Shown here one piece after another: positions 13,466-20,176 of a stretch of DNA of 25,201 nt. This DNA comes from a virus. Location of the stretch: IMG/VR virus record IMGVR_UViG_3300025168_000611, positions 1-25,201 of that record; one strand, given 5' to 3'. The position numbers and the translations under genes were made by a program. The notes beneath the pieces are model-generated. The model ran no database searches and had not been told where the DNA came from. It was given only the letters and a program-made list of their open reading frames with translations. Positions within the stretch are counted from its first letter, which is position 1. Every line of letters begins with the position of its first letter.

Positions 13466-13682
13466 ATGCCAAATAGAAAAAAAGAATTTATCAGACCAAC
13501 AGGAATTGGAGGTACTGATGCAGCTCGTATTGTTGAAGGAAACTGGAAAGACCTTTGGCTTGAAAAAATTGGAGAAACAGAACGAAAAGATTTATCAGAT
13601 ATATTGCCAGTTCAAATGGGAATCTATACAGAAGAATTTAATCGCAAATGGTATCAGCAACGAACTAATACTAGGGTTATAA
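13377..13682 (+). CDS. Alternative small ORF overlapping the exonuclease start
   Basis: An AAGGAG site lies 8 bases before an ATG at 13377 that opens MGMMKGLLNEMNYESLYTDD, continuing NKLMKGVLTRCQIEKKNLSD. The first 30 residues read like a real protein. Beyond 13466 the frame lies wholly over the exonuclease gene and may be chance. It competes with the C-terminus of the gene at 13214. Either both are translated, or a frame change has fused or split genes here. Confidence 0.3.
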   Translation: MGMMKGLLNEMNYESLYTDDNKLMKGVLTRCQIEKKNLSDQQELEVLMQLVLLKETGKTFGLKKLEKQNEKIYQIYCQFKWESIQKNLIANGISNELILGL

Positions 13683-14107
13683 CTAAACAAGAAGTTTTTA
13701 CACACCCAGAATATAATTATATATATGGTAGTTTAGATGGTGTATGTAATGGTAAAGTTTGGGAAGGCAAACATACTAATACATTTACTAAAGATGAAAC
13801 ATTAACTTCAAGATACTATCCTCAGTTACAGCACTATATGATGGTAACTGGTTTTAGTAAAGCTATACTATCAGTATTACATGGTAATAGTAAACATTCT
13901 ATTTTTGAAATAGAAGCTGATAAAGAATATCAATCTAGTTTACAAACTGCTTGTCATATATTCTGGTTTATGGTTCAAAACAAAATAGAGCCACCAGATT
14001 ATGTTGATTTTGATACAATGAAAGGAATAAAAAATGAACAAGATGTCATTAACCAATTTGGCGAAGAAGTATCCATTGGAAGCTGGATACAAAGAACAGT
14101 CCACTAG
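13466..14107 (+). CDS. YqaJ-type phage recombination exonuclease
   Basis: A 213-residue protein of the lambda-exonuclease/YqaJ PD-(D/E)xK group: IGGTDAARIVEGNWKDLWLE at the N-terminus, VQMGIYTEEFNRKWYQ, YNYIYGSLDGVCNGKVWEGK (the DG and ExK catalytic residues), then YYPQLQHYMMVTG. It would resect double-stranded ends and hand single strands to the annealing protein encoded two genes later. The last ~25 residues overlap the next gene out of frame. Its position beside an annealing protein and SSB makes a complete recombination module. Confidence 0.88.
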   Translation: MPNRKKEFIRPTGIGGTDAARIVEGNWKDLWLEKIGETERKDLSDILPVQMGIYTEEFNRKWYQQRTNTRVITKQEVFTHPEYNYIYGSLDGVCNGKVWEGKHTNTFTKDETLTSRYYPQLQHYMMVTGFSKAILSVLHGNSKHSIFEIEADKEYQSSLQTACHIFWFMVQNKIEPPDYVDFDTMKGIKNEQDVINQFGEEVSIGSWIQRTVH

Positions 14108-14366
14108 TAAAGAAGCAGCCAATAAAATAAACAGTCGTGGCAGAACAAGAAAGTTAAGAAAAAAAACTCTTGATGCTATAAGACGAAAGGGTAGTTACGG
14201 AGCTACCCCAGAAGAAATTGCAGAAATACTCTCAGAAAGTATTTTATCAATAAGACCTAGATTTACAGAATTAAAACTATTAAAAGAAATAGAAGATTCT
14301 GGAGATCGTAGAAGAAATAGCTTCGGGTCTAATACAAAAGTATGGAGGATATATAATGAAAGATAA
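14034..14366 (+). CDS. Small winged-helix DNA-binding protein
   Basis: A 110-residue protein: a basic stretch RGRTRKLRKKTLDAIRRKG, then SYGATPEEIAEILSESILSI and RPRFTELKLLKEIEDSGDRR, ending SNTKVWRIYNER. This is the winged-helix plan seen in phage proteins of replication and recombination clusters. An AAAGGA site precedes the ATG. It overlaps the exonuclease by 74 bases and the next gene by 11. It may load recombination proteins or regulate the operon; neither can be shown. Confidence 0.75.
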   Translation: MNKMSLTNLAKKYPLEAGYKEQSTSKEAANKINSRGRTRKLRKKTLDAIRRKGSYGATPEEIAEILSESILSIRPRFTELKLLKEIEDSGDRRRNSFGSNTKVWRIYNER

Positions 14367-14868
14367 GAAACCAATACAAGACTTTAATCCAAATAAAGCA
14401 ATATGGAATAAGTTAAAAGAAACTGATCCTAGATTTACTAAACGAATAAACAAAGGTTTTGGAGATATAACTACTATTGATCCTCAATGGCAGATTATGA
14501 AAATGACAGAAACATTTGGCCCAATCGGTAAAGGTTGGGGTTATATAGTTGATTACCAATATCTTGAATTAAGAGAACCTATTGTTATTGCCGAAGTAAA
14601 AATTTGGTGGTCAGATAAAGACTCTGGTTTAGATCATTATACATTTGGCCCAATCAGTTCATCATTAAAACTATTTAAAAAGAATGGTTCGTATGATGAT
14701 GAAGCTGGTAAAAAATGTATGACAGATGCTTTAACAAAAGGCTTTAGTCATCTTGGTTTATGTTCAGATGTGTTCATGGGATTATTTGATAACTCTAAAT
14801 ATGTACAGAAGTTAGAAGATAAAATCGCACAACAATCAAAACCTAAACTAGTAACTAAAGTAAAATAA
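14356..14868 (+). CDS. Putative single-strand annealing protein (Rad52/Erf-like)
   Basis: A 170-residue protein: PQWQIMKMTETFGPIGKGWG with YIVDYQYLELREPIVIAEVK, a beta-rich core, then the signature-like DEAGKKCMTDALTKGFSHLG-LCSDVFMGLFDNSKYV. A motif of the kind T-DAL-K-FS-LG in phage annealing proteins closes the core fold and contacts DNA. Genomic position between a YqaJ-type exonuclease and SSB supports this strongly. The C-terminus is basic and Gln-rich. The exact superfamily is uncertain. Confidence 0.65.
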   Translation: MKDKKPIQDFNPNKAIWNKLKETDPRFTKRINKGFGDITTIDPQWQIMKMTETFGPIGKGWGYIVDYQYLELREPIVIAEVKIWWSDKDSGLDHYTFGPISSSLKLFKKNGSYDDEAGKKCMTDALTKGFSHLGLCSDVFMGLFDNSKYVQKLEDKIAQQSKPKLVTKVK

Positions 14869-14869
14869 C

Positions 14870-14928
14870 ACCTACAGATGAGGATAGCGAGTAGAGGAAT
14901 CTGTGGGTTTCCTTCCACCTCTACTTGC
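14870..14928 (+). promoter_or_regulatory. H-type pseudoknot in the ssb leader, possible autoregulatory operator
   Basis: Stem 1 is ACCTACAGAT (14870-14879) with ATCTGTGGGT (14899-14908), ten pairs including one G-T. Stem 2 is GCGAGTAGAGG (14887-14897) with CCTCTACTTGC (14918-14928), eleven pairs including one G-T. The stems cross, with loops of 7, 1 and 9 bases, a normal H-type geometry. The element ends 8 bases before the ssb ribosome site. T4 gene 32 mRNA carries a pseudoknot used by its SSB for translational feedback; the same use here is inference. Confidence 0.65.
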
Positions 14929-14949
14929 ATATAACAAGGAGTAATGAAT

Positions 14950-15345
14950 ATGATAAATAAAGTAATACTATTAGGTCGAGTAGGAGTCGATCCAGAAGTA
15001 AAAATTTCCACAAAGGAAACTAAATTTGCGCAGTTAAGTCTTGCCACTTCAGAAAAGTTTAAAAACAAAGCTGGAGAATGGAAAGAAAAAACACAATGGC
15101 ATAAAGTTATTGTCTTTGATCCAAGAGTAGCCGAAACTATTGAGAAGTATGTAAAGAAAGGTACTATACTTTATATTGAAGGACAAATAGAAACACGAAA
15201 GTATGAGCATAATGGAGAAACCAAATATGCAACAGAAATAGTGTTACCACAATTTAAAGGAGTTTTAAAAATGGTAGGTAATAAACCTAAAGCAGAAGCA
15301 TCTATAAAAGAAACTATAGATGATGTTGAGGATATACCATTTTAA
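14950..15345 (+). CDS. ssb: Single-stranded DNA-binding protein
   Basis: A bacterial-type OB-fold SSB: MINKVILLGRVGVDPEVKIS, FAQLSLATSEKFKNKAGEWK, TQWHKVIVFDPRVAETIEKY and KKGTILYIEGQIETRKY, then a short linker and the acidic tip DDVEDIPF that recruits partner proteins. An ATG at 14944 is in frame but lies only two bases from AAGGAG (14936-14941); the ATG at 14950 is spaced 8 bases and gives the usual N-terminus (131 residues). It coats single strands in replication and works with the exonuclease and annealing protein upstream. Confidence 0.95.
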   Translation: MINKVILLGRVGVDPEVKISTKETKFAQLSLATSEKFKNKAGEWKEKTQWHKVIVFDPRVAETIEKYVKKGTILYIEGQIETRKYEHNGETKYATEIVLPQFKGVLKMVGNKPKAEASIKETIDDVEDIPF

Positions 15346-15359
15346 ATAATTTCTAATTA

Positions 15360-15476
15360 CTAAAATTACCTTTTAATTTTAGGTTACAATGTTTTAGGTT
15401 TTTTGTTTATTCTCCCTATATAATTGTAATGAATTAGAACAGAAATGGCTGGTTATTTATCCTTTCCAGCCATTTC
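15360..15476. terminator. Convergent intergenic region with two strong hairpins
   Basis: The 205 bases between ssb and the holin gene (15346-15550) hold no gene. CTAAAATTA (15360-15368) pairs with TAATTTTAG (15374-15382), followed by a TTTTTT run near 15400. GAAATGGCTGG (15442-15452) pairs perfectly with CCAGCCATTTC (15466-15476). Both lie between two transcripts that meet head-on, so they probably end transcription from both sides, although the second lacks an adjacent T-run. Confidence 0.55.
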
Positions 15477-15550
15477 CTATTAAATATATATTTTTAAGCT
15501 CTATATAAGCTTTACCATACTCCGTGTATGATTGTACCAAAAAGGTATCT

Positions 15551-15958
15551 TTACCCTTTAGATTGCCAATTTTGAGCTATTTTTTCTCCACTTCTTCCCA
15601 CAATATACCCAGAAACTCCTATAGTAAGTAAATTCCACATAGGATCAGGAATAGTAAGCTCCAAGCTAGTACCGAGTGTTGCGTTAAGGATAGGACTGAT
15701 AATATAATTATTAGCAATAACAATAATACAAATCCACATAAGAGCTGGCCTCCAAGTAGCAGTAAGCCAATGCTTTGAAGAAGCTTCTGCTTGAACAATT
15801 TTAGACTTGGCAATAAGTTCTTCATGATCTCCATTTATTAATTGAGTATTTAACTCATGTTTAAGTTTTTCTTTTAAATCTTTATCAGGAATAGCTTTAT
15901 CAACTATACCACCAATCATTTTTGCGATTGGGCCAATAGCTGTAATAGCTTGTAACAT
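15551..15958 (-). CDS. Holin of the three-helix (GTA-holin-like) type
   Basis: A 135-residue protein with an N-terminal MLQAITAIGPIAKMIGGIVD, a central charged helix containing EASSKHWLTATWRPALMW, and hydrophobic segments at about residues 72-92 and 107-121, then GRSGEKIAQNW. The EAxSxHWLxxxWRPxLMW block is typical of the holin family with three transmembrane helices named from gene-transfer agents. It would form holes in the inner membrane at lysis. Its ATG directly follows the stop of a tiny membrane protein (TAAATG), so the two are co-translated. Confidence 0.85.
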   Translation of the reverse strand: MLQAITAIGPIAKMIGGIVDKAIPDKDLKEKLKHELNTQLINGDHEELIAKSKIVQAEASSKHWLTATWRPALMWICIIVIANNYIISPILNATLGTSLELTIPDPMWNLLTIGVSGYIVGRSGEKIAQNWQSKG

Positions 15959-16078
15959 TTATAAATAACCCCAAATTATCATTATTAGAATAACAGCTAA
16001 TACAATAGTAATTATCTTACCACTTTTACTTAATCGCCATATAAATAAGTTATTCCATATATCTTTTATTTTATCCAT
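15959..16078 (-). CDS. Tiny single-span membrane protein before holin
   Basis: A 39-residue protein: a basic amphipathic start (MDKIKDIWNNLFIWRLSKSG), then one hydrophobic segment, KIITIVLAVILIMIIWGYL, to the C-terminus. It overlaps the metallophosphoesterase stop by 8 bases and abuts the holin start. Size, topology and position suggest an antiholin, pinholin or holin partner. I recognise no family. Confidence 0.65.
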   Translation of the reverse strand: MDKIKDIWNNLFIWRLSKSGKIITIVLAVILIMIIWGYL

Positions 16079-16829
16079 ATTCTCTCTCCAATCTATCCAT
16101 AGAAATAAAATTAGTTTCTTGGATATGGTTATCCCAAATGCCTAGTTCAGTAACACACCAAGACCAACCATTCATGTTTAATCTAGCATATTCTTCTATA
16201 TGACCAGATGGTAAACTGCAACCGACATTTACTATCCGTACCCAGTTGTTATACCCAATTTTGACTGATTTCCAGTCTCTAGCCTTGTGTGTATGTCCAA
16301 ATACAAGGTCATGTAGTGCATCATTTCCTATCTGTACTTCTGCATTTTTACCCCCATATTCTTTACCCATTATATTTAATGGACAATGAACAAAAGAAAC
16401 ACCAGCTATATCTTTAAATTCTCCATACTCTGTATGTGTCCAGCCAAATTCTTTATAAGTATTATATAAAGCTTCTTTCATCATACCTTTAATTTCTGGA
16501 ATATTTTCTTCAAATCGATGAACACGAAGTTCATGATTACCTATACATATATGTCTAGGAATGTTTGAAACATATTTATCTAAAATTTTAAATGCCTTGC
16601 GCATTGATTCCACATCAACCATAAAATCATCTTTTAGTTTACCTTGTTGTGAACTATTCTTTTGAAAAAAACTTAAAGAATCGAAACTAGAAAAATCTCC
16701 TATATGTACTATGTAATCTGGTTTAACTTTTTGTATATGTTTTCCTATCCACTTAAATCTATCTTGTGAAATGTGTGGGCTGTCATGTGTATCGCCAATG
16801 ACAAGAATCTTATGACCTTTAAATTTCAT
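16071..16829 (-). CDS. Calcineurin-like metallophosphoesterase
   Basis: A 252-residue protein with the metal-binding motifs in order: GDTHD (residues 12-16), GDFSSFDS (44-51), GNHE (97-100), and FGHTHKARDW near residue 178. These bind two metal ions in phosphodiesterases and phosphatases. The substrate cannot be told; phage members are known that act on nucleic-acid ends or nucleotides. It lies unexpectedly within the lysis cluster. It is followed by a TM microgene with overlapping start, so it belongs to the same transcript. Confidence 0.88.
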   Translation of the reverse strand: MKFKGHKILVIGDTHDSPHISQDRFKWIGKHIQKVKPDYIVHIGDFSSFDSLSFFQKNSSQQGKLKDDFMVDVESMRKAFKILDKYVSNIPRHICIGNHELRVHRFEENIPEIKGMMKEALYNTYKEFGWTHTEYGEFKDIAGVSFVHCPLNIMGKEYGGKNAEVQIGNDALHDLVFGHTHKARDWKSVKIGYNNWVRIVNVGCSLPSGHIEEYARLNMNGWSWCVTELGIWDNHIQETNFISMDRLEREYG

Positions 16830-16899
16830 AAGTTACTATACCTAATATTTAATATGTTGATAAGTATTAAGTGTGGTACTCAAGAGTACTCAATAGTAG
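16830..16899. other. Short spacer with direct repeat
   Basis: The 70-base gap upstream of the metallophosphoesterase gene contains GTACTCAA twice (16876-16883 and 16886-16893), ten bases apart, one helical turn. Read leftwards the copies give TTGAGTAC, so each could serve as a weak -35 box, but no good -10 follows. Confidence 0.35.
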
Positions 16900-17094
16900 T
16901 TAAGAGATAAGACCAGAATAAACTGATTTTAATAATAATCCTAAAACCATAAAGCTAACTGTCCAAACTATCTTAAAAATTATATCTATTTTTGCACTCA
17001 TGTGTGTAATATGATTGTCCAACTTCTGATGGATCAATCTTAGCTCCCCATCAATCTTGATTATATCTTCACGATTTTGGGAAGGTTCAGCCAT
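16900..17094 (-). CDS. XhlA-like small membrane protein
   Basis: A 64-residue protein: a soluble helix (DGELRLIHQKLDNHITHMSA) followed by one membrane segment (IIFKIVWTVSFMVLGLLLKS). This is the plan of the XhlA haemolysin-like proteins, which sit beside phage holins and help lysis. The start follows the preceding stop by one base. Confidence 0.7.
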   Translation of the reverse strand: MAEPSQNREDIIKIDGELRLIHQKLDNHITHMSAKIDIIFKIVWTVSFMVLGLLLKSVYSGLIS

Positions 17095-17095
17095 T

Positions 17096-17329
17096 TTAAG
17101 CTCCTATATCTTTCTTAAATTTTTCAATGGGAAATGATTCAAAAGGAATACAAAATGCTTCTGTTACCATTTTATCTTTAAAATCTTGTGGTCTAGAATC
17201 ATAAGCATTTATATATTTATCAAGAGCTTGATAACATTCTTGTTCTGTAGGAAATATAGATGCATTATATCTAACTGAAGGCTCATTAGGCATAGACATA
17301 ATCATTAACAGAAAAAATATTTGCATCAT
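17096..17329 (-). CDS. Small exported protein with two cysteines
   Basis: A 77-residue protein with a hydrophobic start (MMQIFFLLMIMSMPNEPS) that looks like a signal peptide, then FPTEQECYQALDKYINAYDS and EAFCIPFESFPIEKF. The two cysteines could form a disulfide in the periplasm. Two consecutive ATGs compete as start. The function is unknown; its location suggests an envelope or lysis role. Confidence 0.6.
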   Translation of the reverse strand: MMQIFFLLMIMSMPNEPSVRYNASIFPTEQECYQALDKYINAYDSRPQDFKDKMVTEAFCIPFESFPIEKFKKDIGA

Positions 17330-17330
17330 G

Positions 17331-17489
17331 TTATTTCTTTTTCTTTTTTTGTTTTTGTGTTTTTGTAATCATCTCTATTTGAGTTTTCATTGTAGCTACT
17401 TCTATAGATAGATTAAAAGTCTGATTTAAATTCCAAGTACCAAGTCCTATAAGAACTGCTGCTACAATAGATATGATTATTTTTTCCAT
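17331..17489 (-). CDS. Small single-span membrane protein with basic tail
   Basis: A 52-residue protein: MEKIIISIVAAVLIGLGTWN (one membrane segment), NLSIEVATMKTQIEMITKTQ (short coiled coil), then a Lys-rich end. Its ATG overlaps the lipoprotein stop by one base (TAATG). The N-in single-span topology with an exposed coiled coil is that of many inner-membrane spanin-like proteins, but it is very short for one. Confidence 0.65.
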   Translation of the reverse strand: MEKIIISIVAAVLIGLGTWNLNQTFNLSIEVATMKTQIEMITKTQKQKKKKK

Positions 17490-17698
17490 TATTTTGAATC
17501 CCATTTAAAATCTTGTGTTACTGTAACTGTTAAAGAATTTTTATCTTGGTCTTTATCGCTATTGGCTTTATCTACTGATGACATTGTATTGGAAACTTTA
17601 ACGGAAGTTTTGTCTGGTGTCATGCCTAATGAACAAGCAGATAAATAAGATACAAAACATAAAGAAAACATAATTTTAGTTAGCATACTTATCTTCAA
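17489..17698 (-). CDS. Small lipoprotein, possible outer-membrane spanin
   Basis: A 69-residue protein with a signal peptide and lipobox: MKISMLTKIMFSLCFVSYLS followed by AC-SLGM, with the lipid-modified Cys at 22. The mature part is polar (VSNTMSSVDKANSDKDQDKN) and ends VTQDFKWDSK. In phage lysis clusters a short lipoprotein is usually the o-spanin, which fuses inner and outer membranes with an i-spanin partner; candidates for the partner are the membrane proteins at 17331 and 17905. The role is inferred. Confidence 0.65.
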   Translation of the reverse strand: MKISMLTKIMFSLCFVSYLSACSLGMTPDKTSVKVSNTMSSVDKANSDKDQDKNSLTVTVTQDFKWDSK

Positions 17699-17915
17699 TA
17701 ATTTTATAGATTTTCATATTGCCTTCTGCATCTGGTCTTAATTCAGCTTTAACTAAACCACATTCATAGCGAATAGTATTTACTCTATTATCAGATAAAT
17801 TCCTCTCGGCTTCCCTTTTAGTTTTTAAGCATTTTGATAAACCCTCTGTTATCATATGCCCATCTAATGAGCCATTAACAAACATACATAAAGCAAATAC
17901 CATTTCAATGACCAT
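17676..17915 (-). CDS. Small exported protein
   Basis: A 79-residue protein with a hydrophobic start (MVIEMVFALCMFVNGSLDGH) resembling a signal peptide, then LSKCLKTKREAERNLSDNRV and IRYECGLVKAELRPDAEGNM. Two cysteines in the mature part may pair. It resembles the exported protein at 17096 in layout: signal, two Cys, about 77 residues. It overlaps the lipoprotein start by 23 bases. The function is unknown. Confidence 0.6.
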   Translation of the reverse strand: MVIEMVFALCMFVNGSLDGHMITEGLSKCLKTKREAERNLSDNRVNTIRYECGLVKAELRPDAEGNMKIYKIIEDKYAN

Positions 17916-18327
17916 TTTTATTCTCCCTTACTTTATCTTTCAATTTTTCAACATCAGTTGTTAATTTTAATAATTGTGCTTTTAAGAAATCAATATTTAC
18001 TTTATTGTGCATACCACCCTCAAGCTGTTCTGTATGTTTTTCTACTTGACCAGCTAAATGTTCCAACAACATATATTGTTCTGAATCTGCTGGAAGTGAA
18101 CCTAACTCTCCTCTTGGCCATTTGATTCTAAACTCTATGTTCTTTTCTATGTCAGTAGCAATTAATTTATAATTAGTTTCTAAATTATTTAATCTTTCCA
18201 TTGCTCCAAAATATGCCCAAAGACCAACACTAACACTTGCAATTAAACCAATTAAATTCTTGATCGGCATAGCAATCGCTGATTTGTCGCTTATAACATT
18301 TGCCGTTTGAGGATATTTTTCTGTCAT
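17905..18327 (-). CDS. Membrane-anchored coiled-coil protein
   Basis: A 140-residue protein from the ATG at 18325-18327 (MTEKYPQTANVISDKSAIAM); a GGAG site five bases upstream favours it over an in-frame ATG at 18339. One membrane segment (LIGLIASVSVGLWAYFG, about residues 25-41) is followed by long helices with heptad pattern (NLETNYKLIATDIEKNIEF, LLKLTTDVEKLKDKVRENK). The layout is compatible with an i-spanin or a tail-associated membrane protein. The start overlaps the stop of the Cys-rich microprotein (TAATG). Confidence 0.75.
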   Translation of the reverse strand: MTEKYPQTANVISDKSAIAMPIKNLIGLIASVSVGLWAYFGAMERLNNLETNYKLIATDIEKNIEFRIKWPRGELGSLPADSEQYMLLEHLAGQVEKHTEQLEGGMHNKVNIDFLKAQLLKLTTDVEKLKDKVRENKNGH

Positions 18328-18398
18328 TATGCTCCACAAGATTCACATTCATCACAACCTTGACAATTATCTGCTCCACAAGTTTCACAAGGTTTCAT
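18327..18398 (-). CDS. 23-residue Cys-rich microprotein
   Basis: The reading frame gives six cysteines in 23 residues (positions 4, 7, 12, 15, 18, 21), so CxxC units repeat: CETC, CQGC, CDEC, CESC. It is also acidic. A GGAGG site (complement of 18408-18412) lies nine bases before the ATG; that site falls inside the end of the upstream gene. The stop shares TAATG with the next gene. These signals argue for real translation. A tiny metal-binding or iron-sulfur-binding peptide is plausible; I know no named family. Confidence 0.7.
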   Translation of the reverse strand: MKPCETCGADNCQGCDECESCGA

Positions 18399-18399
18399 A

Positions 18400-18588
18400 T
18401 TAATCTGCCTCCTCAATCGTGTTACCATCTGCTACCCATTCTTGAATATCTGCATAATCTCTATTGCCTTCTAACAAAGGTACTGATTTAGCATAAACTA
18501 TCCCCTCATCATTAGCTGGGTAAGTTATTTGAATAGATTGATTTACTCCTTCAAAACTATTATATTTTATTGTACATCCTTCAAACAT
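18400..18588 (-). CDS. Small protein following tail fibre, possible fibre accessory (XkdW-like)
   Basis: A 62-residue protein: MFEGCTIKYNSFEGVNQSIQ, then ITYPANDEGIVYAKSVPLLE and DYADIQEWVADGNTIEEAD. The ending of the type DYxxIQxWVxxGNTIEE is common in short phage proteins next to fibre genes, including the XkdW-like group. Its last codons carry the ribosome site for the microprotein that follows. Confidence 0.65.
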   Translation of the reverse strand: MFEGCTIKYNSFEGVNQSIQITYPANDEGIVYAKSVPLLEGNRDYADIQEWVADGNTIEEAD

Positions 18589-18596
18589 ATATTCTC

Positions 18597-19844
18597 CTAT
18601 AATTCCGCATCTAAACCAAATTTAGCTGATGCACTTCCAGCTCTTAAAATACATGGTCTATTTTTTGTATCTGAAGCAAGTCCATTAGTTCCAGCATTTA
18701 AATATATTGAAACACAATTATGACTGCTAGAAGCATTTAAAGTTAATTGTGTAATTCCATCTGCTCCACCATTACGATATAAAAAGAAATAATCTGTGCC
18801 AGTTGTTTGATAAATAGTTGGTGGCTCTAATCTCATTGTTGTGGGTAAATGACAATTAATAAAAACTTCTCCAGCTTCCCAAAATAAACCATTTCCTACA
18901 GGAGCTTGTCCACCTTCTGCATACATAGTAAAATATCTTTGGCATCTAGCTAAATTATCTCCATAACTTTCATGTTGAAAAGATGGAAGTGTTGCTGAAG
19001 TATATTCACCTACTTCTAGTTGAACTCCAGTAAGCCAAAAATTATTTGATGTGCTGTCTAAAAAATTAACTTGATTTGATGTTGCATATTTATCACTTCC
19101 AGCTACCCAAGTATTATTAGTAGCATGAAAATTACTACCAGAAGCTAAAGTAAACATAATTCTAAAAGCTGAAGCATTTGAATTTACTATTGCACCAGCA
19201 GCACCAGTTATTAAAGAGGTGCTTCCTGCTGTTGGAGATAAGTTTATAACTTTTTTCTCCCATGTACTAGCTGATGAAATTGTGTATTCTATTGGTGTTT
19301 CATATCTTGTTAGACCTCCAGCTTCTTTAACAAAACGAATACAATATGTGCCAGTTTTAACTGACTTAACCCAAAAAGATAAAGTTAAATTTTCAGCATT
19401 GGAAGTACCATATTTTAATAATTGTAAATTTTGACCTTCAAAAAATTGTGTAAATCCACAAGATTGGTCAGCTGCAATGGAAGAATCTAATGTTGTAACA
19501 TCAACTTTTAAAGATTTTCCAAAACCATAACCACTAGGAACATCCGTATCTTGTGTAACTGTTACTGCACCATCGCTGCTTTCATCCATAGTCCATCTAT
19601 CAAGACCATAACCATTAGAGGTAAAAGAAGTTCCTCTTTGTGATACTTCCATTGAGCCATTAATTAAGAATGGATTTACATTAGGTCTAGTAACTGCTGT
19701 GCTTTTAATATGAGTATAATCTAGTCTTTTAATTGTACCACCATCACTTACAAGAAACTCATCTGTATCTGCTGGTGCTTCTGCTAAAGCAGTTTGACCA
19801 GATATAACTTCATTTGCAATTCCTTTAGTTTTAATCTGTGCCAT
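18597..19844 (-). CDS. Tail fibre / receptor-binding protein with carbohydrate-binding-like domain
   Basis: A 415-residue protein. The N-terminal module ISGQTALAEAPADTDEFLVS and DGGTIKRLDYTHIKS recurs in the fibre at 20176. It then has NPFLINGSMEVSQRGTSF, GYGLDRWTMDESS and FWLTGVQLEVGEYTSATLPS, a pattern I know from phage fibres carrying a jelly-roll carbohydrate-binding domain, followed by ARCQRYFTMY and a C-terminal tip domain. It probably contacts the host surface. The start follows the neighbouring stop by two bases. Confidence 0.8.
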   Translation of the reverse strand: MAQIKTKGIANEVISGQTALAEAPADTDEFLVSDGGTIKRLDYTHIKSTAVTRPNVNPFLINGSMEVSQRGTSFTSNGYGLDRWTMDESSDGAVTVTQDTDVPSGYGFGKSLKVDVTTLDSSIAADQSCGFTQFFEGQNLQLLKYGTSNAENLTLSFWVKSVKTGTYCIRFVKEAGGLTRYETPIEYTISSASTWEKKVINLSPTAGSTSLITGAAGAIVNSNASAFRIMFTLASGSNFHATNNTWVAGSDKYATSNQVNFLDSTSNNFWLTGVQLEVGEYTSATLPSFQHESYGDNLARCQRYFTMYAEGGQAPVGNGLFWEAGEVFINCHLPTTMRLEPPTIYQTTGTDYFFLYRNGGADGITQLTLNASSSHNCVSIYLNAGTNGLASDTKNRPCILRAGSASAKFGLDAEL

Positions 19845-19846
19845 AA

Positions 19847-20176
19847 TTATCCTTTAGGGTATTTTAATTTTATTGCTGCTCGTTTATTTTCAATAGCAAG
19901 TTTATCTTCAGTATCATAAAGAGCCACAACGAGTTCTTCTATGCTCGGATATTCTGCTTTTCTTTTTCGTTGATAATCCAAAACATCATAATCTGCTTGA
20001 TTTTTTGCAACAGCCGTTTCACATTCTTCTTTAGTAGGAAGTGTATATTGGTCATCATGCACAATTACATTTTCGTATTCTCTATTGCCACTATTATCAA
20101 AACCAAACCATTGACCTTGATGTAATGAAGCAAGATACATCATTAAATCTATTTCTATTCCATGTTTATGTGCCAT
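19847..20176 (-). CDS. Fibre-associated small protein (XkdW-like)
   Basis: The frame is open from 20239, but the ATG at 20174-20176, which shares TAATG with the fibre stop, gives 109 residues: MAHKHGIEIDLMMYLASLHQ, YTLPTKEECETAVAKNQADY and RKRKAEYPSIEELVVALYD. The ending RKxEYPSIxELxxALYD is frequent in small phage proteins encoded between fibre genes. It may help fibre folding or be a minor tail part. Confidence 0.7.
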   Translation of the reverse strand: MAHKHGIEIDLMMYLASLHQGQWFGFDNSGNREYENVIVHDDQYTLPTKEECETAVAKNQADYDVLDYQRKRKAEYPSIEELVVALYDTEDKLAIENKRAAIKLKYPKG

